Below are positions 17,981 through 23,825 of a stretch of DNA of 64,000 nt, piece by piece (positions within the stretch are counted from its first letter, which is position 1; every line of letters starts with the position of its first letter). This DNA is from JARRPM01 sp963792815 (GTDB lineage: Bacteria > Pseudomonadota > Gammaproteobacteria > Pseudomonadales > Halieaceae): positions 1 to 64,000 of the forward strand of contig CAWBXR010000008.1 of the NCBI GenBank assembly GCA_963792815.1, in the 5' to 3' direction. Below the pieces are notes generated by a model. It did no database searches and was not told where the DNA came from. It saw nothing but the letters and a program-made list of their open reading frames with translations. Both the position numbers and the translations under genes were made by a program.

Positions 17981-18505
17981 TTAACTGCAGCTGTTCAATG
18001 TCATCTGACTTTTGCTTTGATGGATGGCGCGCTCGCGTTGATCCCTCGAAATATCAGGATCCTCGATGTACTCGATCTGCTCGATACGGGCCAGGTAACC
18101 CGACGGCATACCGCATTCACGGGCGCCCACAAGCACATGATTCAGGTACCAGGAAAATGGCTTGAGTGAGTGGTCGATCGATGTCGCGTAGTAGGTAAAC
18201 GCCTCAAATCTCTGCCCTGACCCGTCAGTCACTGTTACCCGTTTCTCTTCATAGCCGTAGCCGAGCCCCTCCACCCGGTCCAGCTGCGGCTTTGTCGCGG
18301 CGTCGATTGTGAACAGTGAACCCAGCACAAAGTGTGCGGTCTCTCCCGTCTCAAAGGCATCGCACTTGGCAGAGCCATCCTTGCCGGCCTTATGGAAACG
18401 CAGCTCGTGTGATTCGAGCCGGCACAGGCCAACTCTGTGAGCCACCCGCACTCTCTGCCCCAGCCGGGAGATGGACATATTCGAGCCATAGGCGAAGTAG
18501 TGCAT
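17981..18505 (-). CDS. Gamma-glutamylcyclotransferase-fold protein
   Basis: 174 residues from ATG 18505. YFAYGSNM at the N-terminus is the glycine-rich substrate loop, and DRVEGLGYGYEEKRV carries the conserved acidic residue. C-terminal GYLARIEQIEYIEDPD completes the GGCT fold. Members cleave gamma-glutamyl amines or glutathione to give 5-oxoproline; which one applies here is unknown. The frame is open to 18556 but YFAYGSNM requires the shorter start. Confidence 0.88.
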   Translation of the reverse strand: MHYFAYGSNMSISRLGQRVRVAHRVGLCRLESHELRFHKAGKDGSAKCDAFETGETAHFVLGSLFTIDAATKPQLDRVEGLGYGYEEKRVTVTDGSGQRFEAFTYYATSIDHSLKPFSWYLNHVLVGARECGMPSGYLARIEQIEYIEDPDISRDQRERAIHQSKSQMTLNSCS

Positions 18506-18677
18506 GATTGTAGCGTCTGGCGCCACTATAAAAACCCCATCCAACCTGTCCCTCAAAGCGCTTGCAATCCTACCTGCAGTTCACTTCATCTGCATTCGAA
18601 CTCGACACGCAATGCTGATCCGAACTGAATTCCTGCTCGTAACTACACTATCATTGAATCGTACAAATGGAACCCGC

Positions 18678-18854
18678 ATGTTTGCACTATTTAAATCCGA
18701 CCCGACGAAAAAGCTGCGTAAACGCTATCACGCCAAGCTTGAAGAGGCGATGCTTGCCCAGAGAAAGGGAGACATCAAAACGTACTCGTTTATCACAGCG
18801 GAAGCGGAAGAGCTTCTGAAGGAAATCGAAGGGCTCGAGTCCAGCAAGAGTTAG
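18678..18854 (+). CDS. DUF6435-type small protein
   Basis: 58 residues: MFALFKSDPTKKLRKRYHAKLEEAMLAQRKGDI followed by YSFITAEAEELLKEIE. This is a conserved small basic/helical family that I recall as DUF6435. It begins at ATG 18678; the frame is open upstream to 18504 but that part does not look coding. It is the only plus-strand gene between imuB and the integrase remnant. Function unknown. Confidence 0.72.
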   Translation: MFALFKSDPTKKLRKRYHAKLEEAMLAQRKGDIKTYSFITAEAEELLKEIEGLESSKS

Positions 18855-18959
18855 TCCTTCCTGAACCGGCAGCCCGGGCTGCAGTCGAGCAAACCCCCAG
18901 GCCCCTGCAGCGAGAGCGGCACTGCTGCCTGTCTGGCTTTGCCCGGGGTAACCTGCCGG

Positions 18960-19175
18960 CTACCGCCAGCCGTGAGTCCAAACGCTCGTGTTTTTCAGGT
19001 CCTGCCAATCTATCGATTCTGACCGTCTCGAAATCACGGCTTCGAGCACGCACAATACAACCACGCCGTCCTCGTCAAACTCGACATCGGTTACGAGGAA
19101 GTGCTTTTCACGATTCCCCGGGTGTACCGCGGTCCACTTACTGTTAAGCAGTTTTTTTGGGGTGATTCTATTCAA
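18960..19175 (-). CDS. TIGR02450 family tryptophan-rich protein
   Basis: 71 residues. PKKLLNSKWTAVHPGNREKHFLVTDVEFDEDGVV, CVLEAVISRR, IDWQDLK and the final HGWR follow the TIGR02450 pattern closely. It is a small conserved protein without a known function. Start ATG 19175. The 200 bases between it and the next gene (19176-19374) show no gene. Confidence 0.88.
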   Translation of the reverse strand: MNRITPKKLLNSKWTAVHPGNREKHFLVTDVEFDEDGVVVLCVLEAVISRRSESIDWQDLKNTSVWTHGWR

Positions 19176-19374
19176 GATGTTTTCTGACTCTCGTCTGCTG
19201 GATACGGCGTATCAAATTTGCAGGTAACCAACGCTACAAGAACCGCTGACATTTTGACCAGGCAGCACGTCAAGCCACGACTCCTTCGACCTTAGCTACG
19301 AGCTGGTTCGTTTGGCTGCTGCTGAATTCCCGCATCACCCGCCCCCAAGACAGGGCGCCACTTTCACCTGCCCG

Positions 19375-19869
19375 TTAGTATGCGCCCTGAGAATAGGTCA
19401 GCTCATAACTGTGAGAATACACTTCAAATATGAGACCAAAAGGATCCTCGACATAGCACATCTTGTATGGCTTCTCCCCCGGATAGTATTCCCGGATAGG
19501 CATACGCTGCCTGCCGCCATGCTCCACAATTTTTTGCACCATTCCTTCAATATCAGGATCCTGGATGCAAAAATGAAATGTGCTTGTCTTCCAGTATTCA
19601 AATTCGCCGGGGGTTTCGTTGTTTGTGAACTCAAACATCTCCACTCCGATTTTATCACCTGTCGACATGTGGGCGATTTTGAAAGAGCCCCAACCAGTGC
19701 CGAAAACATCAATGCACATTTGACCGATCGGAGTTTCCGACTCCTCCGTAATGACGGTTGGCTTCATGATCAGATACCAGCCCATTACCGTACCGTAAAA
19801 CTCAACCGCCTTTTCTACATCAGGAACAGAGATCCCAATGTGTGAAAACGTTCTCGGATAGTTACTCAT
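19375..19869 (-). CDS. VOC family protein with two half-domains
   Basis: 164 residues. FSHIGISVPDVEKAVEFYGTVMGW, then FEFTNNETPGEFEYWKTSTFHFCIQDPD and VEDPFGLIFEVYSHSYELTYSQ form a glyoxalase/dioxygenase-like VOC domain with His and Glu metal ligands (SHIGI, FHFC, FEVYS). Start ATG 19869. An attC-like GTTAGGC core lies 18 bases before this start, so it may be the last recognisable cassette of the array to its right. GC content is clearly lower than in the neighbouring minus-strand genes to the left. Confidence 0.82.
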   Translation of the reverse strand: MSNYPRTFSHIGISVPDVEKAVEFYGTVMGWYLIMKPTVITEESETPIGQMCIDVFGTGWGSFKIAHMSTGDKIGVEMFEFTNNETPGEFEYWKTSTFHFCIQDPDIEGMVQKIVEHGGRQRMPIREYYPGEKPYKMCYVEDPFGLIFEVYSHSYELTYSQGAY

Positions 19870-19886
19870 GGCATTGCCTCTTCTTT

Positions 19887-19893
19887 GCCTAAC
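19887..19893 (-). repeat. Possible attC core (R' box only)
   Basis: On the minus strand this reads GTTAGGC, an exact match to the GTTRRRY core of integron attC sites, placed just before the VOC gene. I could not find a partner R'' box (RYYYAAC) between it and the gene at 20004, so it is either a decayed site or chance. Confidence 0.35.
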
Positions 19894-20003
19894 AATGGAA
19901 AATCAAGGCGCGCCGCCCAGGCGAGCCAACTGGTGATGCATAGCCTTTGTAGAGAACGACGTGCCGGCGCTCACTGATGTATCGCCAGGTCGCGAATAAT
20001 CAC

Positions 20004-20261
20004 CTATGAAAAATACTTATAAATAGCATAGATTACACTGACGCCCATGATAAGAACGAATATGCGACCAATCCCGTTATCCGACTCTGGCGCCTTAAGG
20101 GCGGTGTTGACGGGATGGCTGAGCTCATAAGCATCGACAAGCTCCTTGGCCTTCTTGAGGCCAATGCCGCGCTGGGCACGCAATAACTTTATCGCAGATA
20201 CCTTGCGATTTGCCTGTATTGCGGCAATGACTTCAACTGGCAGCTCAGTTTCGTTTTTCAT
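20004..20261 (-). CDS. Membrane protein with ribosomal L7/L12 C-terminal-like domain
   Basis: 85 residues. Residues 8-45, with VEVIAAIQANRKVSAIKLLRAQRGIGLKKAKELVDAY, closely follow the helix-rich C-terminal domain of ribosomal protein L7/L12. A single membrane helix (residues about 65-84) ends the protein. Such stand-alone domains occur in bacterial genomes, sometimes near phage or defence genes, with no agreed role. The ATG overlaps the stop of the upstream open frame (20258-20488) as ATGA, so the two may be translated together. Confidence 0.75.
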   Translation of the reverse strand: MKNETELPVEVIAAIQANRKVSAIKLLRAQRGIGLKKAKELVDAYELSHPVNTALKAPESDNGIGRIFVLIMGVSVIYAIYKYFS

Positions 20262-20488
20262 CGGTCAGTCACATTGACGCCCGCAGCAAGGACGGGCAAC
20301 GTGTTGCGAGAGCTGAACAGGAGATATGCGATTTTTCCTGTGTTTTCCATGTGGCGAAACATCCAACCCGTGAACGCCCCTTTCTTCCCATTCCCGACCA
20401 CGGATTTAGCAACCCCGCCGTCTATACCACCAATAAGCGCACCGAAACGCGAATTGCTTGACCGCCTTGCTCGACTGCAAATACCTGA
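20258..20488 (-). CDS. Unrecognised short open frame, possible gene remnant
   Basis: A 77-codon open frame with no good start codon. Its protein-like end includes a glycine-rich stretch (GALIGGIDGGVAKSVVGNGK) followed by WMFRHMENTGKIAYLLFSS. Its stop forms ATGA with the start of the L7/L12-like gene, the arrangement of a real upstream gene. I read it as a truncated gene or one whose start has been lost. No family recognised. Confidence 0.4.
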   Translation of the reverse strand, partial: SGICSRARRSSNSRFGALIGGIDGGVAKSVVGNGKKGAFTGWMFRHMENTGKIAYLLFSSRNTLPVLAAGVNVTDR

Positions 20489-20499
20489 TCACCTGCTCA

Positions 20500-21129
20500 T
20501 TATTGCTCAGGGATTTCCACAGGCACCAGGATCTCGTTGCGCCGGAGAAACCACGGCATAAAAGGGGGGTTGTACCTGGCCCAGATTGGCTCACCAACCG
20601 GACGATACGCCCTCTCCTGAATCCACGACTGCAATTTTTCCAGATTGAGACTGTAGTTTTTCTCGCTCCAAAACCCGGAATAGCTTACGGCAGCAACATA
20701 ACGTGCCGGAACGCGACGAATCTTCACGGAGGAATCCATCGGCTCCGGAGTGGTTTCCAGCGTGAATGACCCGGGCATCATGAAACTGACAGCCCACTTT
20801 CCGTTTTGTCGCTCTTGACTCACAGGCGATGTCATTTCAATCTTCTGGCTCGACGGGGACTGTCCGACCGGCGCGGTCATCGCCACTTCCTGCTTCCGCT
20901 TGTTGTTACCGGATATATAGTCAAAGAGACGGCTGAATGCCACGCTACCGGCGCCTTCCAAATCCCCATCAACGATGGTTTCAGCCAGGATGTGAGGCTC
21001 GTACTTTCGCAGCTCAAACTCATCATCCTTGATAATTACGGAATATTTTGCCTCCTCCACAGCCATGGAATTTCCTGCCACCATAAATGCCGCAATTATC
21101 ATCCAAATAGCGCGTTTTAGCATGGCCAT
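20500..21129 (-). CDS. Secreted SOUL heme-binding family protein
   Basis: 209 residues from ATG 21129, preceded by AAAAAGGA at a good distance. A signal peptide ends around NSMAVEEA. The SOUL domain is shown by YSVIIKDDEFELRKYEPHILAETIVDG, AFSRLFDYISGNN, EVAMTAPV and the C-terminal RYNPPFMPWFLRRNEILVPV. SOUL proteins bind heme or tetrapyrroles; the bacterial role is not settled. The frame is open upstream to 21279 but that overlaps the neighbouring gene. Lower GC than the flanking core genome. Confidence 0.9.
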   Translation of the reverse strand: MAMLKRAIWMIIAAFMVAGNSMAVEEAKYSVIIKDDEFELRKYEPHILAETIVDGDLEGAGSVAFSRLFDYISGNNKRKQEVAMTAPVGQSPSSQKIEMTSPVSQERQNGKWAVSFMMPGSFTLETTPEPMDSSVKIRRVPARYVAAVSYSGFWSEKNYSLNLEKLQSWIQERAYRPVGEPIWARYNPPFMPWFLRRNEILVPVEIPEQ

Positions 21130-21145
21130 ACCGATGCATCCTTTT

Positions 21146-21382
21146 TCATTTTCCTGCATTCCTGGACGCCCGTTCCGTCCCGTGCTTGAACTGACCCGTG
21201 GCCTTTGCCATTGCCAGCTGCACACTCTTCTGGTCAGCATGTTCGACTCTGGCAAGAAAACGGGATGCATCTTGACCACGCAGAGTAGTTATAGTCTTGC
21301 CTTTATAGGCGATTTGAACAAGGCCATTTTTGGTTGAGATATAGCTAAATGGCTCTCCAGAAATCAAATCCTGCAAAGACAT
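21146..21382 (-). CDS. Small hypothetical protein
   Basis: 78 residues: LQDLISGEPFSYISTKNGLVQIAYKGKTITTLRGQDASRFLARVEHAD, then a basic C-terminus. The segment around YKGKTITTLRGQDASRFL looks like a small strand-strand-helix domain and is similar in style to short conserved proteins of gammaproteobacteria. No family named. Start ATG 21382. It lies 16 bases upstream of the SOUL gene. Confidence 0.6.
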   Translation of the reverse strand: MSLQDLISGEPFSYISTKNGLVQIAYKGKTITTLRGQDASRFLARVEHADQKSVQLAMAKATGQFKHGTERASRNAGK

Positions 21383-21412
21383 CGATATGTCACCTGCGGC
21401 CGCCGGTATCCG

Positions 21413-21883
21413 TCATCGAGTTAAATACTCTTGTATTTCTACGCTTTCTACATACTCCAGAAATTCCGGGTCATAGTTTTGCTTTCGTATAGCCCAGATA
21501 TGTTGAAAAGATGGAATTCCCATAATCTGGTTATATTCTCTCGATAACGCTGACCAAACATTTTTTTCCAAACTCCCATATCTGTACTCCAGGAACGTAT
21601 TTTCCCAGGCGCGAAAAAGATTAGTCGCTAAAACTATGAGCTGGAGCGATTCAGCTTCCTCCAGTGAATCATAGTCCTTGTTAGCGCGCACAAAAATTCC
21701 GCTAATGTTTTCTGTTGCAAACATCGCTGTGGTACTACGTAGTTCCTTCGACGTTTCACGCAGCGCGGAAAGTTTTGCCTGTGAATTCTGGGAGCGTATC
21801 TGAATGGCCAGATATATGAGCGATACAACTACCGCCAGTGCACCAATTATTTCCCCAATCGCCCCTATTGCATCCCAATTCAT
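21413..21883 (-). CDS. Small membrane-anchored protein (MNWDAIG family, copy 2)
   Basis: 156 residues from ATG 21883. The N-terminal 30 residues (MNWDAIGAIGEIIGALAVVVSLIYLA) nearly repeat those of the gene at 5304-5801, and the rest is similarly helical and charged (FRAWENTFLEYRYGSLEKNVWSALSREY). One membrane helix near the N-terminus, the remainder probably cytoplasmic. An attC-like site (21932-21979) lies just upstream, where the start of a cassette gene is expected. The frame is open to TTG 21940, but that start lies inside the attC-like site. Function unknown. Confidence 0.72.
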   Translation of the reverse strand: MNWDAIGAIGEIIGALAVVVSLIYLAIQIRSQNSQAKLSALRETSKELRSTTAMFATENISGIFVRANKDYDSLEEAESLQLIVLATNLFRAWENTFLEYRYGSLEKNVWSALSREYNQIMGIPSFQHIWAIRKQNYDPEFLEYVESVEIQEYLTR

Positions 21884-21931
21884 ACCTTTTTCCCCAGTTG
21901 GCAGCTTGATCGCCCAAGCATAATAGCTGCA

Positions 21932-21979
21932 ATTCAACAACCAGGCCGCATGCCAATTGCGGGGGCCGGGCCGTTGCCT
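21932..21979 (-). repeat. attC-like site (R' GTTGAAT)
   Basis: Minus strand: R'' AGGCAAC (21973-21979) and R' GTTGAAT (21932-21938, an exact GTTRRRY match). Between them CGGCC...GGCC arms and CCGC/GCGG can pair. At 48 bases it is shorter than most attC sites. It lies 3' of the GNAT gene at 21998 and 5' of copy 2 of the MNWDAIG gene, as expected for a cassette junction. Confidence 0.45.
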
Positions 21980-21997
21980 GAACCTGCTAACAGATGG

Positions 21998-22417
21998 CTA
22001 TGAATCACTCTCAAGCCGCTTGCCCAAACCAACAACATGGTCATTGCCGTAACCAATCGCAGAGTAAAATGCTATTACTGCTTCGTTGTTGGTGCGAACC
22101 TGCAAATTAATTTTAGGACAGCCCTTTTGCTCAATAAGAACTTCGACAGCTTGCATTATTGCTTGCCCATAACCTTTGCGCTGCTCGCCTGGCTTTACGG
22201 CCAGATAGTTGATCCAACCCCGATGGCCCTCGTAGCCGCCCATAACGGTTGCAATGATAGAACCTTCATCAGTGCCGACAAGGAATAGATCCGGATCTAC
22301 TTTGAGTTTTCTTTCGATGTCTTTTACCGGATCATTTTGCGGCACGACAAGCCCACACTCATGCCACAAGGAGATTACTTCATTTTTGTCCTGTTCGTCG
22401 TACGCCCGTATCTTCAT
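21998..22417 (-). CDS. GNAT acetyltransferase, YpeA-like
   Basis: 139 residues from ATG 22417. MKIRAYDEQDKNEVISLWHECGLVVPQNDPVKDIERKL, then GGYEGHRGWINYLAVKPGEQRKGYGQAIMQAVEVLI and NLQVRTNNEAVIAFYSAIGYG are the YpeA-type GNAT pattern with the acetyl-CoA loop RKGYGQ. Substrate unknown. The start lies seven bases after the R' box of an attC-like site, and another attC-like site follows its stop, so it sits in a full cassette layout. Confidence 0.88.
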   Translation of the reverse strand: MKIRAYDEQDKNEVISLWHECGLVVPQNDPVKDIERKLKVDPDLFLVGTDEGSIIATVMGGYEGHRGWINYLAVKPGEQRKGYGQAIMQAVEVLIEQKGCPKINLQVRTNNEAVIAFYSAIGYGNDHVVGLGKRLESDS

Positions 22418-22423
22418 ATCGAG

Positions 22424-22489
22424 TGTGAACGCCTGCAACACCGGCAACGCGGCGCGCAGCGTAAGTTTGTCCGGTCGCTTGCGTTTTCC
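22424..22489 (-). repeat. attC-like site between two GNAT genes
   Basis: Minus strand: outer R'' GGAAAAC (22483-22489) and R' GTTCACA (22424-22430), with AAC and GTT kept. The arms CGC.AAGCGACCGG and CCGGTGTTGCAGGCG can pair. The span is 66 bases, the same as the site at 23345. The flanking bases of the R boxes deviate from consensus. Confidence 0.5.
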
Positions 22490-22501
22490 ATGTGTTTTTG
22501 A

Positions 22502-23038
22502 TTACCAATAAGCTGGATCACTCAATGCCTCAACACATTGAGTAGAACCATTCATTGCCTGCATAAGTCCGCCATCCAATGACTGGGCTTGCCAGCCAAC
22601 TGGCTGGCTTAGTGGAAATGGAGCTTCTACCACTTTTTCACTTATCTGCTGGAAGCCGATTTTGGAATAAAAGGCTGGATCGCCGTATGTAAACAACAGG
22701 CTGACATCTTGCTGCCTTAAATACTCAAGACCGTAAGCGATTAGTCGCTGACCTATACCGGTGCCGTGCATTTCGGTAGCAACGGCAACAGGCGAGAGAA
22801 TAAATGCTACTTGATCGCCAGGTACAGTAAAGCGGCTGAAAAAGATACACCCGACAATACGACCCTTGTCGACTACAACACAGCCAATTAAATCCTTTGG
22901 TTGAGTTGTGGCAATCAGATTGGAAACCAAGTTGCCAATACTCTTGCCTTCTTTCTCTCCCTCTGACGCTGAGAATACGTCAGTAAACAGCCCGACAACT
23001 TCTTGAGTGTTTGATGAGTTGAAGATAGAAAATTTCAT
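22502..23038 (-). CDS. GNAT acetyltransferase, YhbS-like
   Basis: 178 residues. VDKGRIVGCIFFSRFTV, FILSPVAVATEMHGTGIGQRLIAYGLEYLRQQ (acetyl-CoA loop) and LLFTYGDPAFYSKIGFQQISE match the YhbS-type GNAT group. Start ATG 23038. attC-like sites lie on both sides (22424-22489 downstream, 23072-23134 upstream), so it is a cassette candidate. AT-richer than the chromosome average. Substrate unknown. Confidence 0.88.
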   Translation of the reverse strand: MKFSIFNSSNTQEVVGLFTDVFSASEGEKEGKSIGNLVSNLIATTQPKDLIGCVVVDKGRIVGCIFFSRFTVPGDQVAFILSPVAVATEMHGTGIGQRLIAYGLEYLRQQDVSLLFTYGDPAFYSKIGFQQISEKVVEAPFPLSQPVGWQAQSLDGGLMQAMNGSTQCVEALSDPAYW

Positions 23039-23071
23039 GCTATTTATACCCAGCGACTCGCTCGTGCGGAC

Positions 23072-23134
23072 ATATAACGCCTCCGCAGTGGCGCTCGAAC
23101 CGCAAAGCGGTTTTGACTTGCGGACCCTTGGCCG
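23072..23134 (-). repeat. attC-like site, degenerate R'' box
   Basis: Minus strand: TCCGCA (23119-23124) pairs with TGCGGA (23082-23087), and AACCGC/GCGGTT forms the tip. R' is GTTATAT (23072-23078) and the R'' position reads GGCCAAG, one base off AAC. It separates the 58-residue gene from the YhbS-like gene. Confidence 0.5.
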
Positions 23135-23149
23135 AACTGCCGATTCTTG

Positions 23150-23325
23150 CTAAGTGGCCGGTTCATAAAACTTGTACGCAATGTAGGGCAGACAAGTAAC
23201 CCAGGCAAGCAGCAATGGCCAACCCGCCATCCGATCTATCTCAGCCCTGAAATCCGCATCAAACGCCTGTGCAAACTCACTCCAAAACCAGGGCCCGCTT
23301 GATGATGGTAATTTGGGCCTGCCAT
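23150..23325 (-). CDS. Probable 58-residue cassette membrane protein, one frameshift
   Basis: On the minus strand ATG 23325 follows AGGA and opens MAGPNYHHQAG. If one base is restored in the CCC run near 23293 the frame continues as PWFWSEFAQAFDADF and then a membrane helix (GWPLLLAWVTCLPYIAYKFY) before TAG at 23150-23152. The length of 176 bases is one short of a whole number of codons, which fits a single lost base. The start lies 20 bases after the attC R' box at 23345. I know no family for it. Confidence 0.45.
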
Positions 23326-23344
23326 TGTGAAATTATTCCTCGCC

Positions 23345-23410
23345 ACCTAACGCTTCAAGCAGGGGCGGCCCACGCAGTGGGCCGCCCCTGCCTGCTTTGA
23401 CTTGTTATGG
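23345..23410 (-). repeat. attC site, best-preserved of the array
   Basis: Minus strand: R' GTTAGGT (23345-23351, exact GTTRRRY), preceded by AAGC, and R'' CCATAAC (23404-23410). Between them a long imperfect hairpin pairs AGGGGCGGCCCAC with GTGGGCCGCCCCT. Length 66 bases, normal for attC. It points the same way as the minus-strand genes to its left and lies just beyond the 5' side of the integrase remnant. Confidence 0.72.
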
Positions 23411-23473
23411 CTCTCGCAAAGACACACTCGTTTCTACTTCAGGACGAATCCTACAGCCAATGGAAAAATCTAA

Positions 23474-23782
23474 TCTTCCTCCATAGAGAACCATTTCCAG
23501 TTGCAGATCTGGCGTGGCAAGGGTTCAAGGAACCGGCTGGCTACACTGGCGCCGGAGCTTTGCCAGCCTCTCGCCTTGCAAATTAGTAAGGTGGATCTGT
23601 TGCTCCGGCAGGACCTGACACAGCCGGGCTACGCCGTTGCGAAGATGCCGGATGCGCTCGACCGGAAATACCCCCGGGGCGCCCGTTCTCTGACTTGGCA
23701 ATACCTCTTCCCCTCGACCCGGCTCAGGCTGGAGCCCGGCACCACCAAGCTGAGGCGTACGCAGTCCACCCAGGATCTCTGA
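23474..23782 (+). pseudogene. Fragment of an integron integrase (IntI) gene
   Basis: About 102 codons of open frame that match the middle of IntI tyrosine recombinases. LQIWRGKGSRNR corresponds to the GKG-KDR strand. PDALDRKYPRGARSLTWQYLFPSTRL corresponds to the IntI-specific extra helix (usually P-ALERKYP...WQYVFPS), which ordinary XerC/D-type recombinases lack. The following EPGTTKLRR sits where DPRSG-RRHH is expected. The N-terminal part with the first catalytic Arg, and the C-terminal HxxR, His and Tyr residues, are missing, so it cannot be active. It is transcribed away from the minus-strand cassettes, as intI is in integrons. Confidence 0.75.
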
Positions 23783-23806
23783 ACGGATTTGACAGAACCC
23801 GGTATA

Positions 23807-23822
23807 CTGTATATTTATACAG
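23807..23822. promoter_or_regulatory. LexA box in front of dnaE2
   Basis: CTGTATATTTATACAG, identical to the imuA box. It ends three bases before the dnaE2 ATG, so it covers the place where a ribosome binding site would be. The transcript is either leaderless or starts inside the box. Confidence 0.92.
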
Positions 23823-23825
23823 CAT

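Noticed and set aside
23407..23586. Plus-strand 59-codon frame starting ATG 23407
   Set aside because: It overlaps the attC end and the integrase fragment in another frame and has no recognisable features.
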